A stretch of 64,000 nucleotides of DNA from Streptomyces sp. NBC_00525 (GTDB lineage Bacteria; Actinomycetota; Actinomycetes; Streptomycetales; Streptomycetaceae), in the NCBI RefSeq assembly GCF_036346595.1, contig NZ_CP107834.1, positions 558,001 through 622,000 on the forward strand, in the 5' to 3' direction. Of this stretch, positions 43,531 through 55,666 are shown piece after piece. Made by a program: the position numbers and the translations under genes. The notes beneath the pieces are model-generated. The model was not told the origin of the DNA and made no database searches. It worked only from the letters and a program-made list of their open reading frames with translations. Each line of letters begins with the position of its first letter. The stretch's first letter is position 1.

Positions 43531-44556
43531 ATGCGAATTGGTGTGCTCACCTCCGGCGGCGACTGCCCCGGCCTCAACGCCGTCATCCGGTCCGTCGTCC
43601 ACCGTGCTGTGGTCGACCACGGCGACGAGGTCATCGGCTTCAACGACGGGTGGCGGGGCCTCCTGGAGTGCGACTACCGCAAGCTCGACCTGGACGCGGT
43701 GGGCGGCATCCTCGCCCGCGGCGGCACGATCCTCGGCTCCTCGCGGGTCCAGCCGGCGCATCTGCGCGGCGGCGTCGAGACGGCCCGCGGCCATGTCCGC
43801 GACCTGGGGCTCGACGCGATCATCCCGATCGGCGGCGAGGGCACCCTCAAGGCGGCGAACCTGCTTTCCGAGGCGGGGCTGCCGATCGTCGGCGTGCCGA
43901 AGACCATCGACAACGACATAGCCTCCACCGACGTCACCTTCGGCTTCGACACGGCCGTCGGCGTCGCCACCGAGGCGCTGGACCGGCTGAAGACCACCGC
44001 CGAGTCGCACCAGCGGGTCATGATCGTCGAGGTGATGGGCCGGCACACCGGCTGGATCGCCCTGCACTCGGGCATGGCGGCCGGCGCGCACGCCATCGTC
44101 GTCCCGGAGCGCCCCTTCGACATCGACGAGCTGACCGAGGTGGTGGGCCGCCGGTTCTCGGCCGGCAAGAAGTTCGCCATAGTCGTGGTCGCCGAGGGCG
44201 CGAAGCCGCGCGAGGGCTCCATGGAGTTCGAGTCGGGCGCCAAGGACGTCTACGGCCACGAGCGGTTCACGGGCGTGGCGACCCGGCTCTCCGTCGAGCT
44301 GGAGGAGCGCCTGGGCAAGGAGGCCCGCCCGGTGATCCTCGGGCACGTCCAGCGCGGCGGCACGCCGACCGCGTACGACAGGGTCCTGGCGACCCGGTTC
44401 GGCTGGCACGCGGTGGAGGCGGCGCACCGGGGCGACTTCGGCATGATGACGGCGCTGCGCGGTACGGAGATCACCCTGGTGCCGCTGGCGCACGCGGTGG
44501 AGACGCTGAAGACCGTGCCCGCCGACCGGTACGCCGAGGTGGACTGCGTGCTCTGA
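43531..44556 (+). CDS. pfkA: 6-phosphofructokinase
   Basis: 341 aa from ATG 43531. Phosphofructokinase A fold: MRIGVLTSGGDCPGLNAVIR (nucleotide loop), IGGEGTLKAA, GVPKTIDNDI with the catalytic Asp of the TIDND motif, MGRHTGWIALHSG, and GHVQRGGTPTAYDRVLATR. The GGEGT form of the loop (Gly-Glu rather than Gly-Asp) suits the actinobacterial ATP-dependent group III; a PPi-dependent enzyme would usually have a Lys in a later motif, not judged here. Phosphorylates fructose 6-phosphate in glycolysis. Ends just before a perfect terminator. Confidence 0.95.
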   Translation: MRIGVLTSGGDCPGLNAVIRSVVHRAVVDHGDEVIGFNDGWRGLLECDYRKLDLDAVGGILARGGTILGSSRVQPAHLRGGVETARGHVRDLGLDAIIPIGGEGTLKAANLLSEAGLPIVGVPKTIDNDIASTDVTFGFDTAVGVATEALDRLKTTAESHQRVMIVEVMGRHTGWIALHSGMAAGAHAIVVPERPFDIDELTEVVGRRFSAGKKFAIVVVAEGAKPREGSMEFESGAKDVYGHERFTGVATRLSVELEERLGKEARPVILGHVQRGGTPTAYDRVLATRFGWHAVEAAHRGDFGMMTALRGTEITLVPLAHAVETLKTVPADRYAEVDCVL

Positions 44557-44578
44557 GCGCGACACCCCGTTTCGAGAG

Positions 44579-44608
44579 CGCCCCCGGCCGCAACCGCGGC
44601 CGGGGGCG
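44579..44608 (+). terminator. strong hairpin terminator after pfkA
   Basis: Perfect 13-base stem CGCCCCCGGCCGC / GCGGCCGGGGGCG with a four-base AACC loop, 22 bases after the pfkA stop. It is followed by GTTCTACTCTGG rather than a U-run, as is common in high-GC actinobacteria. Confidence 0.8.
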
Positions 44609-44676
44609 GTTCTACTCTGGTCGGGACAACCGGCACGAAACAGGGACGTCCCGGCGTTCCCATCGGGAGTGAACAG

Positions 44677-45627
44677 ATGGATCACAGCGGGCACGGCATG
44701 AACATGGATCTGCCGCCGTTCACGCTGGGCCGCGGCCTCCAGTTCTCCGCGGACCCGTTCTTCCTGACCGGCTGCGTCCTGGCCGTGCTCCTGTACGGGT
44801 ACGCGGTGCTGCGGCTGCGCAGACGCGGTGACGCGTGGCCGGTGGGCCGCACGGTCCTGTTCATGATCGGGGTGCTGACCATCGCGCTGGTGATGTGCAC
44901 CCGGCTGAACGACTACGGCATGGTCATGTTCAGCGTGCACATGGTGCAGCACATGGTGATCAGCATGCTGTCGCCGATCCTGCTGCTGCTGGGCGCGCCC
45001 GTGACGCTGGCGCTGCGCGCCCTGCCGGTCGCGCCGCGCGGCAGGAAGGGGCCGCGCGAGCTGCTGCTGATGCTGCTGCACAGCCGGTACATGAAGGTCG
45101 TCACGCATCCGGCGTTCACGATCCCGCTGTTCATCGCCAGCCTCTACGGCCTGTACTTCACCCCGCTGTTCGACTTCCTGATGGGTTCGACGGTCGGGCA
45201 CCTGGCGATGATGGTCCACTTCCTGGCGGTCGGCCTGTTCTTCTTCTGGCCGATCATGGGCATCGATCCGGGCCCGCACCGGCCCGGCTATGTGATGCGG
45301 ATGCTGGAGCTGTTCGCCGGTATGCCGTTCCACGCCTTCTTCGGGATCGCCCTCATGATGGCGTCCTCGCCGATGGTCGAGGTGTACAAGAATCCTCCGG
45401 CGTCGCTCGGCATCGACGCGCTGTCCGACCAGAGCGCGGCGGGCGGCATCGCCTGGGCGTTCAGCGAGATCCCCTCGGTGCTGGTGCTGGTGGCCCTGGT
45501 GTTCCAGTGGTACCGCTCCGAGCAGCGGACGGCGAAGCGCTCGGACCGGGCGGCGGAGCGCGACGGGGACCAGGAGCTGCAGGCGTACAACGCGTATCTC
45601 GCGTCCTTGCAGGCGCGCGGACAGTAG
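44677..45627 (+). CDS. CtaG-like (caa3-type) cytochrome c oxidase assembly protein
   Basis: 316 aa from ATG 44677. A His/Met-rich start (MDHSGHGMNM) could bind copper. Seven hydrophobic segments follow, with conserved blocks FSVHMVQHMVISMLSPILLL, GHLAMMVHFLAVGLFFFWPI, and MELFAGMPFHAFFG-type sequence near residue 210. This matches the actinobacterial and Bacillus caa3_CtaG family, required for copper insertion or assembly of the terminal oxidase in the membrane. The C-terminal 40 residues are charged and cytosolic. Followed by a 52-aa membrane protein gene after 66 bases. Confidence 0.88.
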   Translation: MDHSGHGMNMDLPPFTLGRGLQFSADPFFLTGCVLAVLLYGYAVLRLRRRGDAWPVGRTVLFMIGVLTIALVMCTRLNDYGMVMFSVHMVQHMVISMLSPILLLLGAPVTLALRALPVAPRGRKGPRELLLMLLHSRYMKVVTHPAFTIPLFIASLYGLYFTPLFDFLMGSTVGHLAMMVHFLAVGLFFFWPIMGIDPGPHRPGYVMRMLELFAGMPFHAFFGIALMMASSPMVEVYKNPPASLGIDALSDQSAAGGIAWAFSEIPSVLVLVALVFQWYRSEQRTAKRSDRAAERDGDQELQAYNAYLASLQARGQ

Positions 45628-45693
45628 CGGCGGACCCCTCTTCCGGGTGACGATGGCATCCACGGCCGCGCGGCCGACGAGGAGGGTGCGCGC

Positions 45694-45852
45694 ATGTCCG
45701 GATCGACGAAGACGATGGGGATGCTCACCGCCGGTGCCCTGGTGGCGGTGACCGCCTACACGGTGGCGCTGGGGAGCAACGGCTGGCTCTGGTTCGGCTG
45801 GGTGCTCCTGGGCCTGATCACGATCGGCATGGCGGCGACACGCGAGACATAA
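45694..45852 (+). CDS. 52-aa membrane protein
   Basis: Short gene from ATG 45694 with GGAGGG upstream, ending TAA 45850-45852. Protein MSGSTKTMGMLTAGALVAVT followed by a second hydrophobic stretch (WLWFGWVLLGLITIGMAA) and a short basic end (TRET). Two membrane spans joined by SNG. Strong ribosome site, clean GC3 codon pattern and TAA stop support a real gene. It belongs to a small conserved Streptomyces family without known function. Its stop codon directly adjoins the break point of the HIT pseudogene on the other strand. Confidence 0.8.
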   Translation: MSGSTKTMGMLTAGALVAVTAYTVALGSNGWLWFGWVLLGLITIGMAATRET

Positions 45853-46152
45853 CGGGTCGGTGTTGCCGAGGATTTCCAGGTTGACACGCCGGAAGGCGGG
45901 GTCGAGCCGCCCGCAGGCACGCTCGACGGCCTCCCCCAGCCTGTCCATGTCCGCCAGGAAGGCCGACCGTCTGCCCCTGGGGAGGTCGGAGAGGCGCTGC
46001 GCGGCGGGGTCGTCCGCCAGGAGTACCGCGTACCCCGGCAGGAACTGGACGTCGCCGATCACGGCGAACCCGGCGGCCAGCCGCCGCAGCACCGTCGGGT
46101 TCTCGCCCCGGAGCGCGCTGCCGATCCGGTCCTGTCGCCATGTCTTGGTCAT
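45853..46152 (-). pseudogene. truncated HIT/Ap4A-hydrolase-like gene
   Basis: From ATG 46152 the minus frame encodes about 100 good residues: DRIGSALRGENPTVLRRL, AAGFAVIGDVQFLPGYAVLL, FRRVNLEILGNTDP. This is the N-terminal half of the Streptomyces HIT-like diadenosine tetraphosphate hydrolase family. In relatives I recall the sequence continues to a histidine block (HAHVWPRY). Here it breaks exactly after NTDP at 45853, next to the stop of the 52-aa gene, and reads on into that gene's antisense strand. No catalytic histidine motif remains. A clean deletion, not drift, is suggested. Confidence 0.65.
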
Positions 46153-48508
<2,356 letters not shown>

Positions 48509-48647
48509 CCCCCCGGGGGCCCCGCTCACCCTTCCCCCACCGGCCCCCGCTCCCCCGCTCCATCCCTCCGCGCCGCATCACCGTCCCCACCGCTTGCCCC
48601 TCCCCTCCTCCCCTCCCCCATCGACGACACCCGCCACTGGAGGATTT

Positions 48648-51464
48648 GTGTCGATATCACGTAGAACGTTCAGCAGCGCCCTCGGCGGCAGCATGCTGGC
48701 CCTCGGTCTGGCGCAGGGCACCGCGGTCGCCGGGCCCGCCTCGGCACAGGCCGGCACCGCCACCGGCTCGCGGTCGGCCGCCGCCGCGGGCGACGACCCG
48801 TACACCCAGGCCTTCCTCACCCAGTACGGCAAGATCAAGGACGCCGCCAACGGCTACTTCAGCCCCGACGGCCTCCCGTACCACTCGGTCGAGACGCTGA
48901 TGGTCGAGGCGCCGGACCACGGCCACCAGACCACGTCGGAGGCCGTCAGCTTCTGGATGTGGCTGGAGGCGGCGTACGGCCGGGTGACGGGTGACTGGGC
49001 GCCGTTCAACGCGGCCTGGGCGGTGGCGGAGAAGACCATCATCCCGCAGCACGCCGACCAGTCGACCAGCGACTCGTACAACCCCTCGGCGCCGGCGACC
49101 TTCGCGGCCGAACACCCGCTGCCGAGCGGCTACCCCTCCGCCATGAACGGCAACGTCCCGGTGGGCAGCGACCCGCTCTCGGCCGAACTCGCCTCGTCCT
49201 ACGGAACGATGGACGTCTACGGCATGCACTGGCTGATGGACCTGGACAACATCTACGGCTACGGCAACAAGCCGGGCACCGGTGGCCAGTCCGGGCCGGG
49301 CGCCGGCGCCTCCTTCATCAACACCTACCAGCGCGGCGCGCAGGAGTCGGTGTGGGAGACCGTGCCGCAGCCGACCACCGACCTCTTCAAGTACGGCGGT
49401 CCCAACGGGTATCTCGACCTGTTCGTCGGGGACTCCAGCTACGCCAAGCAGTGGAAGTACACCAACGCGCCGGACGCCGACGCCCGCGCGGTGCAGGCTG
49501 CCTACTGGGCGTACCGCTGGGCCTCGGAGCAGGGCAAGGAGAGCCAGGTCGCGGCCTCGGTGGCGAAGGCCGCCAAGATGGGCGACTACCTGCGCTACGC
49601 CATGTTCGACAAGTACTTCAAGCGGATCGGCGACTGCACCGACCCGAACTCGTGCCCGGCCGCCTCCGGCCGCGACTCCCAGCACTACCTGCTGTCCTGG
49701 TACTACGCCTGGGGCGGGTCCGCCGCGGGCAGCGGCGGCGGCTGGGCCTGGCGCATCGGTGACAGCGCCTCGCACCAGGGCTACCAGAACCCGCTCGCCG
49801 CGTGGGCGCTGTCCAACGTGCCCTCGCTCACCCCCAAGTCGGCGACGGCCCGGTCGGACTGGTCCAAGAGCCTGACCCGGCAGCTGGAGTTCCTGACCTG
49901 GCTCCAGTCCAGCGAGGGCGCGCTCGCGGGCGGCTGCACCAACAGCTGGGAGGGCAGCTACAGCGCGCCCCCGGCCGGCACGCCCACCTTCTACGGGATG
50001 GCGTACGACTGGCAGCCGGTCTACCACGACCCGGCGAGCAACAACTGGTTCGGCTTCCAGGCCTGGGGCATGGAGCGCGTCGCCGCGTACTACTACGTGA
50101 CCGGCAACGCGGCCGCCGAGGCCGTCCTGTCCAAGTGGGTCGCCTGGGCGTCCAGTGAGACGACCATCGGCGCCGACGGCAGCTTCCGCTTCCCGTCCAC
50201 GCTGAACTGGACGGGTCAGCCGGACACCTGGAACGCCTCCTCGCCCGGTGACAACGCCGGTCTGCACGTATCGGTGGTGGACTACGCCAACGACGTCGGC
50301 GTGGGCGCCGCGTACGTCAAGACGCTCACCTACTACGCCGCCAAGTCGGGTGACGAGGACGCGGCGGCGCTGGCGAAGGCGCTGCTCGACGCGATGGCGC
50401 TGAACACCACGGACAAGGGCATCTCGGTGCCGGAGACCCGGCTGGACTACAACCGGTTCGACGACGAGGTGTACATCCCGTCCGGCTGGTCGGGCACCAT
50501 GCCCAACGGCGACCCGATCCGGCCCGGTTCGACCTTCATCTCCATCCGCAGCTGGTACAAGGACGACCCGGACTGGCCGAAGGTGCAGGCGTACCTGGAC
50601 GGCGGGGACGCGCCCGTCTTCACGTACCACCGCTTCTGGGCGCAGGCGGCGCTCGCGCTGGCCTTCGCGATCTACGCGGAGCTGCTGGTGGAGGGCGGCG
50701 GCGGTGAGCCGGGCGGCGACACCGAGCCGCCGACCGCGCCGGGCGGCCTCACGGTGACCGCGACGACCAAGGACAGCGTGTCGCTCTCCTGGTCGGCGTC
50801 CACCGACAACGTCGGCGTGACCGGCTACGACGTGTACCGCAACGGCGTGCTCGCGGGCAACGCCACCGGGCGCACGTTCACCGACTCCGGGCTCGCCGCC
50901 GCCACCGAGTACACCTACGCGGTGGCGGCGCGGGACGCGGGCGGCAACACCTCGGCGCTGTCGGACGCGGTCCTCGCCACCACCAAGTCCGGCGGCTCGA
51001 CCGGCACCGGCGCGGTGAAGGTGCAGTACAAGAACAACGACTCCTCCGCGACCGACAACCAGATCCGGATGGGCCTCCAGGTCGTGAACACCGGCAGCGC
51101 GCCGGTCGACCTGTCCACGGTGAAGGTCCGGTACTGGTTCACCGCCGACGGCGGACCGAGCACCTTCGGCACCTACTGCGACTACGCCGCGCTCGGCTCG
51201 TCCAACATCTCGCACACGGTGGTCGCCGTCTCCGGTTCGAAGACGGGTGCCGACCGCTGCCTGGAGGTCGGGTTCACCGGCGGCGCGGGCACGCTGGCCG
51301 CCGGCGCCTCCACCGGTGAGATCCAGCTGCGCCTCAACAAGAGCGACTGGTCCAACTTCAACGAGGCCGACGACTACAGCCGCTCGACCAACACCTCGTA
51401 CGCCGACTCCACGAAGGTCGGGGCGTATGTCGCCGGCTCGCTGGCCTGGGGCGTCGAGCCGTAA
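48648..51464 (+). CDS. secreted GH48 cellobiohydrolase with FN3 and CBM3
   Basis: 938 aa from GTG 48648, with GGAGG five bases upstream. Tat signal [21 protein letters not shown]48 catalytic domain about 45-685 ([20 protein letters not shown] at the start carries the catalytic Glu; [20 protein letters not shown] and [16 protein letters not shown] near the end). One fibronectin III domain about 691-785, then CBM3 about 790-938. GH48 enzymes degrade cellulose processively from reducing ends and are usually single-copy key cellulases. Its CBM3 and FN3 are closely similar to those of the next gene. The 139-base gap before it is C-rich with no CebR site. Confidence 0.95.
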   Translation: MSISRRTFSSALGGSMLALGLAQGTAVAGPASAQAGTATGSRSAAAAGDDPYTQAFLTQYGKIKDAANGYFSPDGLPYHSVETLMVEAPDHGHQTTSEAVSFWMWLEAAYGRVTGDWAPFNAAWAVAEKTIIPQHADQSTSDSYNPSAPATFAAEHPLPSGYPSAMNGNVPVGSDPLSAELASSYGTMDVYGMHWLMDLDNIYGYGNKPGTGGQSGPGAGASFINTYQRGAQESVWETVPQPTTDLFKYGGPNGYLDLFVGDSSYAKQWKYTNAPDADARAVQAAYWAYRWASEQGKESQVAASVAKAAKMGDYLRYAMFDKYFKRIGDCTDPNSCPAASGRDSQHYLLSWYYAWGGSAAGSGGGWAWRIGDSASHQGYQNPLAAWALSNVPSLTPKSATARSDWSKSLTRQLEFLTWLQSSEGALAGGCTNSWEGSYSAPPAGTPTFYGMAYDWQPVYHDPASNNWFGFQAWGMERVAAYYYVTGNAAAEAVLSKWVAWASSETTIGADGSFRFPSTLNWTGQPDTWNASSPGDNAGLHVSVVDYANDVGVGAAYVKTLTYYAAKSGDEDAAALAKALLDAMALNTTDKGISVPETRLDYNRFDDEVYIPSGWSGTMPNGDPIRPGSTFISIRSWYKDDPDWPKVQAYLDGGDAPVFTYHRFWAQAALALAFAIYAELLVEGGGGEPGGDTEPPTAPGGLTVTATTKDSVSLSWSASTDNVGVTGYDVYRNGVLAGNATGRTFTDSGLAAATEYTYAVAARDAGGNTSALSDAVLATTKSGGSTGTGAVKVQYKNNDSSATDNQIRMGLQVVNTGSAPVDLSTVKVRYWFTADGGPSTFGTYCDYAALGSSNISHTVVAVSGSKTGADRCLEVGFTGGAGTLAAGASTGEIQLRLNKSDWSNFNEADDYSRSTNTSYADSTKVGAYVAGSLAWGVEP
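51024..51080 (+). repeat. 57-base segment identical to 53321-53377 (CBM3 coding)
   Basis: The start of the CBM3 coding region in the GH48 gene is base-for-base identical over 57 bases with the same place in the GH6 gene. A further near-identical stretch codes [20 protein letters not shown] in both. The identity extends to third codon positions. Confidence 0.9.
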
Positions 51465-51510
51465 CCGTACCCACCCTCTGACCGGTCCCCCGGCCGGTCA
51501 CCCCACCACT

Positions 51511-51555
51511 CCCGATGGCGGGCCCGACACCGACCCCGCAGAGCCCGCCATCGGG
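51511..51555 (+). terminator. hairpin between GH48 and GH6 genes
   Basis: Perfect 13-base arms CCCGATGGCGGGC and GCCCGCCATCGGG with a 19-base loop, 46 bases after the GH48 stop. It lacks a U-run. It could be a terminator or a processing/stabilising hairpin in a common mRNA. Confidence 0.6.
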
Positions 51556-51619
51556 CAGCACCCCCTGAAACCGTCCGCGGGAATCCTCCGCGGGCGTACG
51601 AGAGGAGCACGGAGCCGCA

Positions 51620-53752
51620 ATGAGTACCAGAGGCACCATCAAGCAAGGGCTACGCCGGAGGCTCGCCGCAGTCTCCGCGATGGCCATGGGCGCCGCCCTG
51701 GCGGTGGCCCTCCCCGCCACCGCCGACGCGGCCGTGGCGCGGGTGGACAACCCGTATGTGGGTGCCACCCCGTACGTGAACCCGGACTGGTCCGCCCTCG
51801 CGGCGGCCGAGCCGGGCGGTGACGCCATCGCCGACACGCCGTCCTTCGTCTGGATGGACCGTATCGCCGCCATCACCGGCACCGACGGGAAGAGGGGGCT
51901 CCGCGACCACCTGGACACGGCTCTCGCCCAGGGCGCCGACCTGTTCCAGGTCGTCATCTACGACCTGCCGGGCCGCGACTGCGCCGCCCTGGCCTCCCAC
52001 GGCGAGCTCGGCCCCACCGAGCTCGACCGTTACAAGGACGAATACATCGACCCGATCTCCGAGATCCTCGCGGACCCGGCCTACTCCAGCTTGCGCATTG
52101 TCGCCATCATCGAGCCCGACTCGCTGCCCAACATCGTGACCAACGCGGGCGGCACGGCCGGTTCGACCGAGGACTGCGCGACGATGAAGGCGAATGGCAA
52201 CTACGAGAAGGGTGTCGGCTACGCCCTGCACACCCTGGGTGCCATTCCCAACGTCTACAACTACATCGACGCCGCCCACCACGGCTGGCTGGGCTGGGAC
52301 AGCAACATGGCCCCGGCCGGCCTGGAGTTCAAGAAGGCCGCGACCTCCGAGGGCGCCACCGTCGACGACGTCGCCGGCTTCATTGTGAACACGGCCAACT
52401 ACTCGGCTCTCAAGGAGCCGAACTTCAAGATCACCGACTCGGTGAACGGCACCACGGTGCGCCAGTCGAAGTGGATCGACTGGAACTACTACACCGACGA
52501 GCTGACGTTCGCCCAGGCGCTGCGCACCCAGCTGGTCGGGCAGGGCTTCAACTCCAACATCGGCATGCTGATCGACACCGCCCGCAACGGCTGGGGCGGC
52601 GCCGACCGGCCCACCTCCGCGGGCCCGCTGACCAGCGTGGACGCCTACGTGGACGGCGGCCGTGTGGACCGGCGCATCCACGCCGGCAACTGGTGCAACC
52701 AGAGCGGTGCCGGCATCGGTGAGCGGCCGACCGCCGCCCCCGAGCCCGGGATCGACGCCTACGTGTGGGCGAAGCCCCCGGGGGAGTCGGACGGCAACAG
52801 CGAGCCCGAGGAGAACGACGAGGGCAAGGGCTGGGACCGGATGTGCGACCCGACCTACGAGGGCAACGGGCGCAACGGCAACAGCATGTCCGGCGCGCTG
52901 CCCAACGCCCCGGTCGCCGGTCACTGGTTCTCCGCGCAGTTCCAGGAGCTGCTGCGCAACGCCTACCCGCCCATCGACGGCGGTGACGACGGCGGCAACA
53001 ACGGCGGTGACGACGACACCCAGGCGCCGACCGCGCCGACCGGTCTGACGTCCACGGCGAAGACCAGCTCCAGCGTCTCGCTGTCCTGGACCGCGTCCAG
53101 CGACGACACCGCGGTGACCGGCTACGACGTGTACCGGGGCAGCACCAAGGTGGGCACGGCCACCACGACCTCGTACACCGACACGGGTCTGTCGGCCTCG
53201 ACCGCCTACAGCTACACGGTCAAGGCGCGGGACGCGGCCGGTAACGTCTCGGCGGCCTCCTCGGCCCTGTCCGTCACCACCTCCGAGGGTGGCGGCACCG
53301 GGACGGGCGCCCTGAAGGTCCAGTACAAGAACAACGACTCCTCCGCGACCGACAACCAGATCCGGATGGGCCTCCAGCTGGTCAACACCGGCAGCACGGC
53401 GGTGGACCTGTCCACGGTCAAGCTGCGCTACTGGTTCACCCCGGAGTCCGGCTCCGCCACCTTCGGCACCTCCTGCGACTGGGCGGTCCTGGGCTGCGGG
53501 AAGCTGAGCCTGGCGGTGAAGCAGAACGGTTCGGCGGCCGGTGCCAGCCACTACCTGGAGGTCTCCTTCGGCAGCGGCACCCTCGCGGCCGGCGCCTCCA
53601 CCGGCGAGATGCAGCTGCGTCTCAACAAGAGCGACTGGTCCAACTTCAACGAGGCGGACGACTACAGCCGCTCGACGGCCACCAGCTACGCGGACTCGTC
53701 GAAGATCGGCGCGTACGTGGGCGGTGCGCTCACCTGGGGCACCGCGCCCTGA
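51620..53752 (+). CDS. secreted GH6 cellobiohydrolase with FN3 and CBM3
   Basis: 710 aa from ATG 51620 with AGAGGAG upstream. Signal peptide about 1-37 (cut after ADA-A). GH6 catalytic domain about 40-450: FQVVIYDLPGRDCAALAS (catalytic Asp region), IVAIIEPDSLPNIVTN, GWLGWDSNM, RNGWGG, and DAYVWAKPPGESDG near the end. The long loops covering the active-site tunnel fit an exo-acting enzyme of non-reducing ends rather than an endoglucanase. Asp/Gly linker, FN3 about 466-555, CBM3 about 563-710. With the GH48 enzyme it would attack cellulose from both chain ends. Strong terminator right after the gene. Confidence 0.95.
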   Translation: MSTRGTIKQGLRRRLAAVSAMAMGAALAVALPATADAAVARVDNPYVGATPYVNPDWSALAAAEPGGDAIADTPSFVWMDRIAAITGTDGKRGLRDHLDTALAQGADLFQVVIYDLPGRDCAALASHGELGPTELDRYKDEYIDPISEILADPAYSSLRIVAIIEPDSLPNIVTNAGGTAGSTEDCATMKANGNYEKGVGYALHTLGAIPNVYNYIDAAHHGWLGWDSNMAPAGLEFKKAATSEGATVDDVAGFIVNTANYSALKEPNFKITDSVNGTTVRQSKWIDWNYYTDELTFAQALRTQLVGQGFNSNIGMLIDTARNGWGGADRPTSAGPLTSVDAYVDGGRVDRRIHAGNWCNQSGAGIGERPTAAPEPGIDAYVWAKPPGESDGNSEPEENDEGKGWDRMCDPTYEGNGRNGNSMSGALPNAPVAGHWFSAQFQELLRNAYPPIDGGDDGGNNGGDDDTQAPTAPTGLTSTAKTSSSVSLSWTASSDDTAVTGYDVYRGSTKVGTATTTSYTDTGLSASTAYSYTVKARDAAGNVSAASSALSVTTSEGGGTGTGALKVQYKNNDSSATDNQIRMGLQLVNTGSTAVDLSTVKLRYWFTPESGSATFGTSCDWAVLGCGKLSLAVKQNGSAAGASHYLEVSFGSGTLAAGASTGEMQLRLNKSDWSNFNEADDYSRSTATSYADSSKIGAYVGGALTWGTAP

Positions 53753-53779
53753 GCGGTGACCGGATGATCCGGTGACCCC

Positions 53780-53812
53780 GTCCGGCCCCGCCACCCCGTG
53801 GCGGGGCCGGAC
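53780..53812 (+). terminator. strong terminator after the cellulase cluster
   Basis: 15-base perfect stem GTCCGGCCCCGCCAC / GTGGCGGGGCCGGAC with CCC loop, followed by TTCTTT, 28 bases after the GH6 stop. Classic intrinsic terminator. Confidence 0.92.
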
Positions 53813-53953
53813 TTCTTTCCGCACACCGAGCCTTCGCACACCGAGCCTCATCACGCACAAATGAGCGACGGGTTTTTGTTATGGTCACCGGCCGGGCCGC
53901 ATCTCCCAGGTGTGCGTGAAGCCAGAACAGGACTCCGGAAGAGTGAGCACGGC

Positions 53954-55561
53954 ATGGGCCAGGACCGCGAACGGGCGTTGATCGAAGCGGCGCGGGCCGG
54001 GGACCCCGGCGCCAGGGACCAGCTCGTCGCGTCCTGTCTGCCGCTGCTCTACAACGTCGTCGGGCGTGCGCTCAACGGCCACGCGGACGTCGACGACGTG
54101 GTGCAGGAGACGGTCCTGCGGATGCTGCGGGCGCTGCCCGGCCTGCGCGATCCGGCGAGCTTCCGCTCCTGGCTGGTGGCCATCGCGATGAACGAGATAC
54201 GCGGGCACTGGCGGGACCGGCAGTCCGCCGCGGTACCCGTGGAGCCCCTGGCCGGCGGGCAGGACAGGGTCGATCCGGGCGCCGACTTCGTGGACGTGAC
54301 CATTCTCCGGCTCGGCCTGTCCGGGCAGCGCCGCCAGGTCGCCGAGGCGACCCGCTGGGTGGACGAGGACGACCGGGCGCTGCTGTCGCTGTGGTGGCTG
54401 GAGGCGGCCGGCGAGCTGAGCCGGGCCGAGGTGGCCGCCGCGCTGAACCTCTCCCCCGAGCACACGGCGGTCCGGGTGCAGCGGATGAAGGCCCAGCTGG
54501 ACACCGCGCGGGTGGTGGTGGGCGCGCTCGCCGCACGGCCCCGGTGCGTGCTGCTCGACGACATGCTGGCCGGGTGGGACGGGGCGCCGTCGCCGCTGTG
54601 GCGCAAGCGCATCGCCCGGCACGCCCGCGGCTGCACCGTCTGCTCGGGGTTCGGTACGGGTCTGGTGCCGGCCGAGGGGCTGCTGGTGGGCCTGGCGCTG
54701 GTGCCCCTCGCGGGCGTGGCCGCCGCCGGCCGGTCGCCACGCCTCACGGAGACCGGCGCCGCCACGCCCCTGGCCGCGTCCGCCCGGCCGGGCCGGGCCG
54801 CGCTGCGCCGGACGCAGGCCCGGCGCCGGCGGCGCAACGCCGTGGTCGCGTCGGTCCTGGCGGTGGGCGTGCTGGGCGCCGGGGGCGCGGCCGTGCATCT
54901 GTCGACGGGCGACGACGGGGACGAGGAGGTGTCCGTGGCCGCCGCGCCCGAGTCCTCCGCCCCGGCCGCGACCTCGGCGACGGGCAAGGCGTCCGCCACG
55001 GCGGCGTCCTCCCCCTCCGCCTCGCCGTCCGCCCGCGCGAGCGCGAGCCCGAGCGCCACGAAGGCGAAGCCCAAGGCGTCACCGAGGAAGTCCGCCCCCG
55101 CGAGCAGGCGCCCCTCGGCGACGGCGTCCGCCCCGGCGAACCGGCCGCCGGCCCCGGACCGCTCCTCGCCCGGCCCCGCATCGGAGGCGGAGCAGGTCCT
55201 GGCCCTGGTCAACACCGAACGGGCCAGGGAGGGCTGTGGCCCGGTCACCGGCAACGCGCAGCTGACGACCGCCGCGCAGCGGCACTCCGAGGACATGGCC
55301 GCGCGGGACTACTTCTCGCACACCTCGCAGGACGGTTCCGGTCCGGGCGACCGGATCACCGACGCCGGCTACCGGTGGAGCACCTACGGAGAGAACATAG
55401 CCAAGGGCCAGCGCACACCCGCCGCCGTGATGGACTCCTGGATGAACAGCCCCGGCCACCGCGCGAACATCCTGAACTGCTCGTTCAAGGAACTGGGCGT
55501 GGGTGTGGAGGACAGCCCCGGCGGCATCGTGTGGACCCAGGACTTCGGCACGGGCCAGTGA
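53954..55561 (+). CDS. membrane-linked sigma-70-type factor fused to a CAP domain
   Basis: 535 aa from ATG 53954 (GGAAGAG upstream); the frame extends up into the terminator and is not coding there. Residues about 10-95: sigma region 2 (YNVVGRALNGHADVDDVVQE, FRSWLVAIAMNEIRGHWRD). About 150-195: sigma region 4 (LSRAEVAAALNLSPEHTAVR). About 222-232: HARGCTVCSGFG, an HxxxCxxC zinc anti-sigma-like motif. Hydrophobic segments about 241-258 and 296-317. About 325-405: Ser/Ala/Pro-rich low-complexity linker. About 410-535: CAP/SCP domain (VLALVNTEREG-type start, HSEDMAARDYFSHTSQDGSG, GYRWSTYGENIAKGQRTP, SWMNSPGHRANILN). A transcription factor with an extracellular sensor in one chain. Known as an architecture in Streptomyces, mechanism unproven. 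Confidence 0.88.
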   Translation: MGQDRERALIEAARAGDPGARDQLVASCLPLLYNVVGRALNGHADVDDVVQETVLRMLRALPGLRDPASFRSWLVAIAMNEIRGHWRDRQSAAVPVEPLAGGQDRVDPGADFVDVTILRLGLSGQRRQVAEATRWVDEDDRALLSLWWLEAAGELSRAEVAAALNLSPEHTAVRVQRMKAQLDTARVVVGALAARPRCVLLDDMLAGWDGAPSPLWRKRIARHARGCTVCSGFGTGLVPAEGLLVGLALVPLAGVAAAGRSPRLTETGAATPLAASARPGRAALRRTQARRRRRNAVVASVLAVGVLGAGGAAVHLSTGDDGDEEVSVAAAPESSAPAATSATGKASATAASSPSASPSARASASPSATKAKPKASPRKSAPASRRPSATASAPANRPPAPDRSSPGPASEAEQVLALVNTERAREGCGPVTGNAQLTTAAQRHSEDMAARDYFSHTSQDGSGPGDRITDAGYRWSTYGENIAKGQRTPAAVMDSWMNSPGHRANILNCSFKELGVGVEDSPGGIVWTQDFGTGQ

Positions 55562-55666
55562 CGCGCGGACGGGCCCCCGGGTTCCCGGATCGCCGACGCC
55601 GAAAGCGGATTCGCGGGCGGTGAACGCCCCTGGTCCGCCGGTGCGGCCGCGTCTAGCGTGCCTGGC

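Noticed and set aside
48657-51215. Minus-strand 852-aa open frame
   Set aside because: Antisense of the GH48 gene; Gly/Arg/Val-rich artefact of high GC3.
53798-53953. N-terminal extension of the sigma-CAP protein
   Set aside because: Its start lies in the stem of the terminator at 53780-53812; sigma homology begins at MGQDRERAL.
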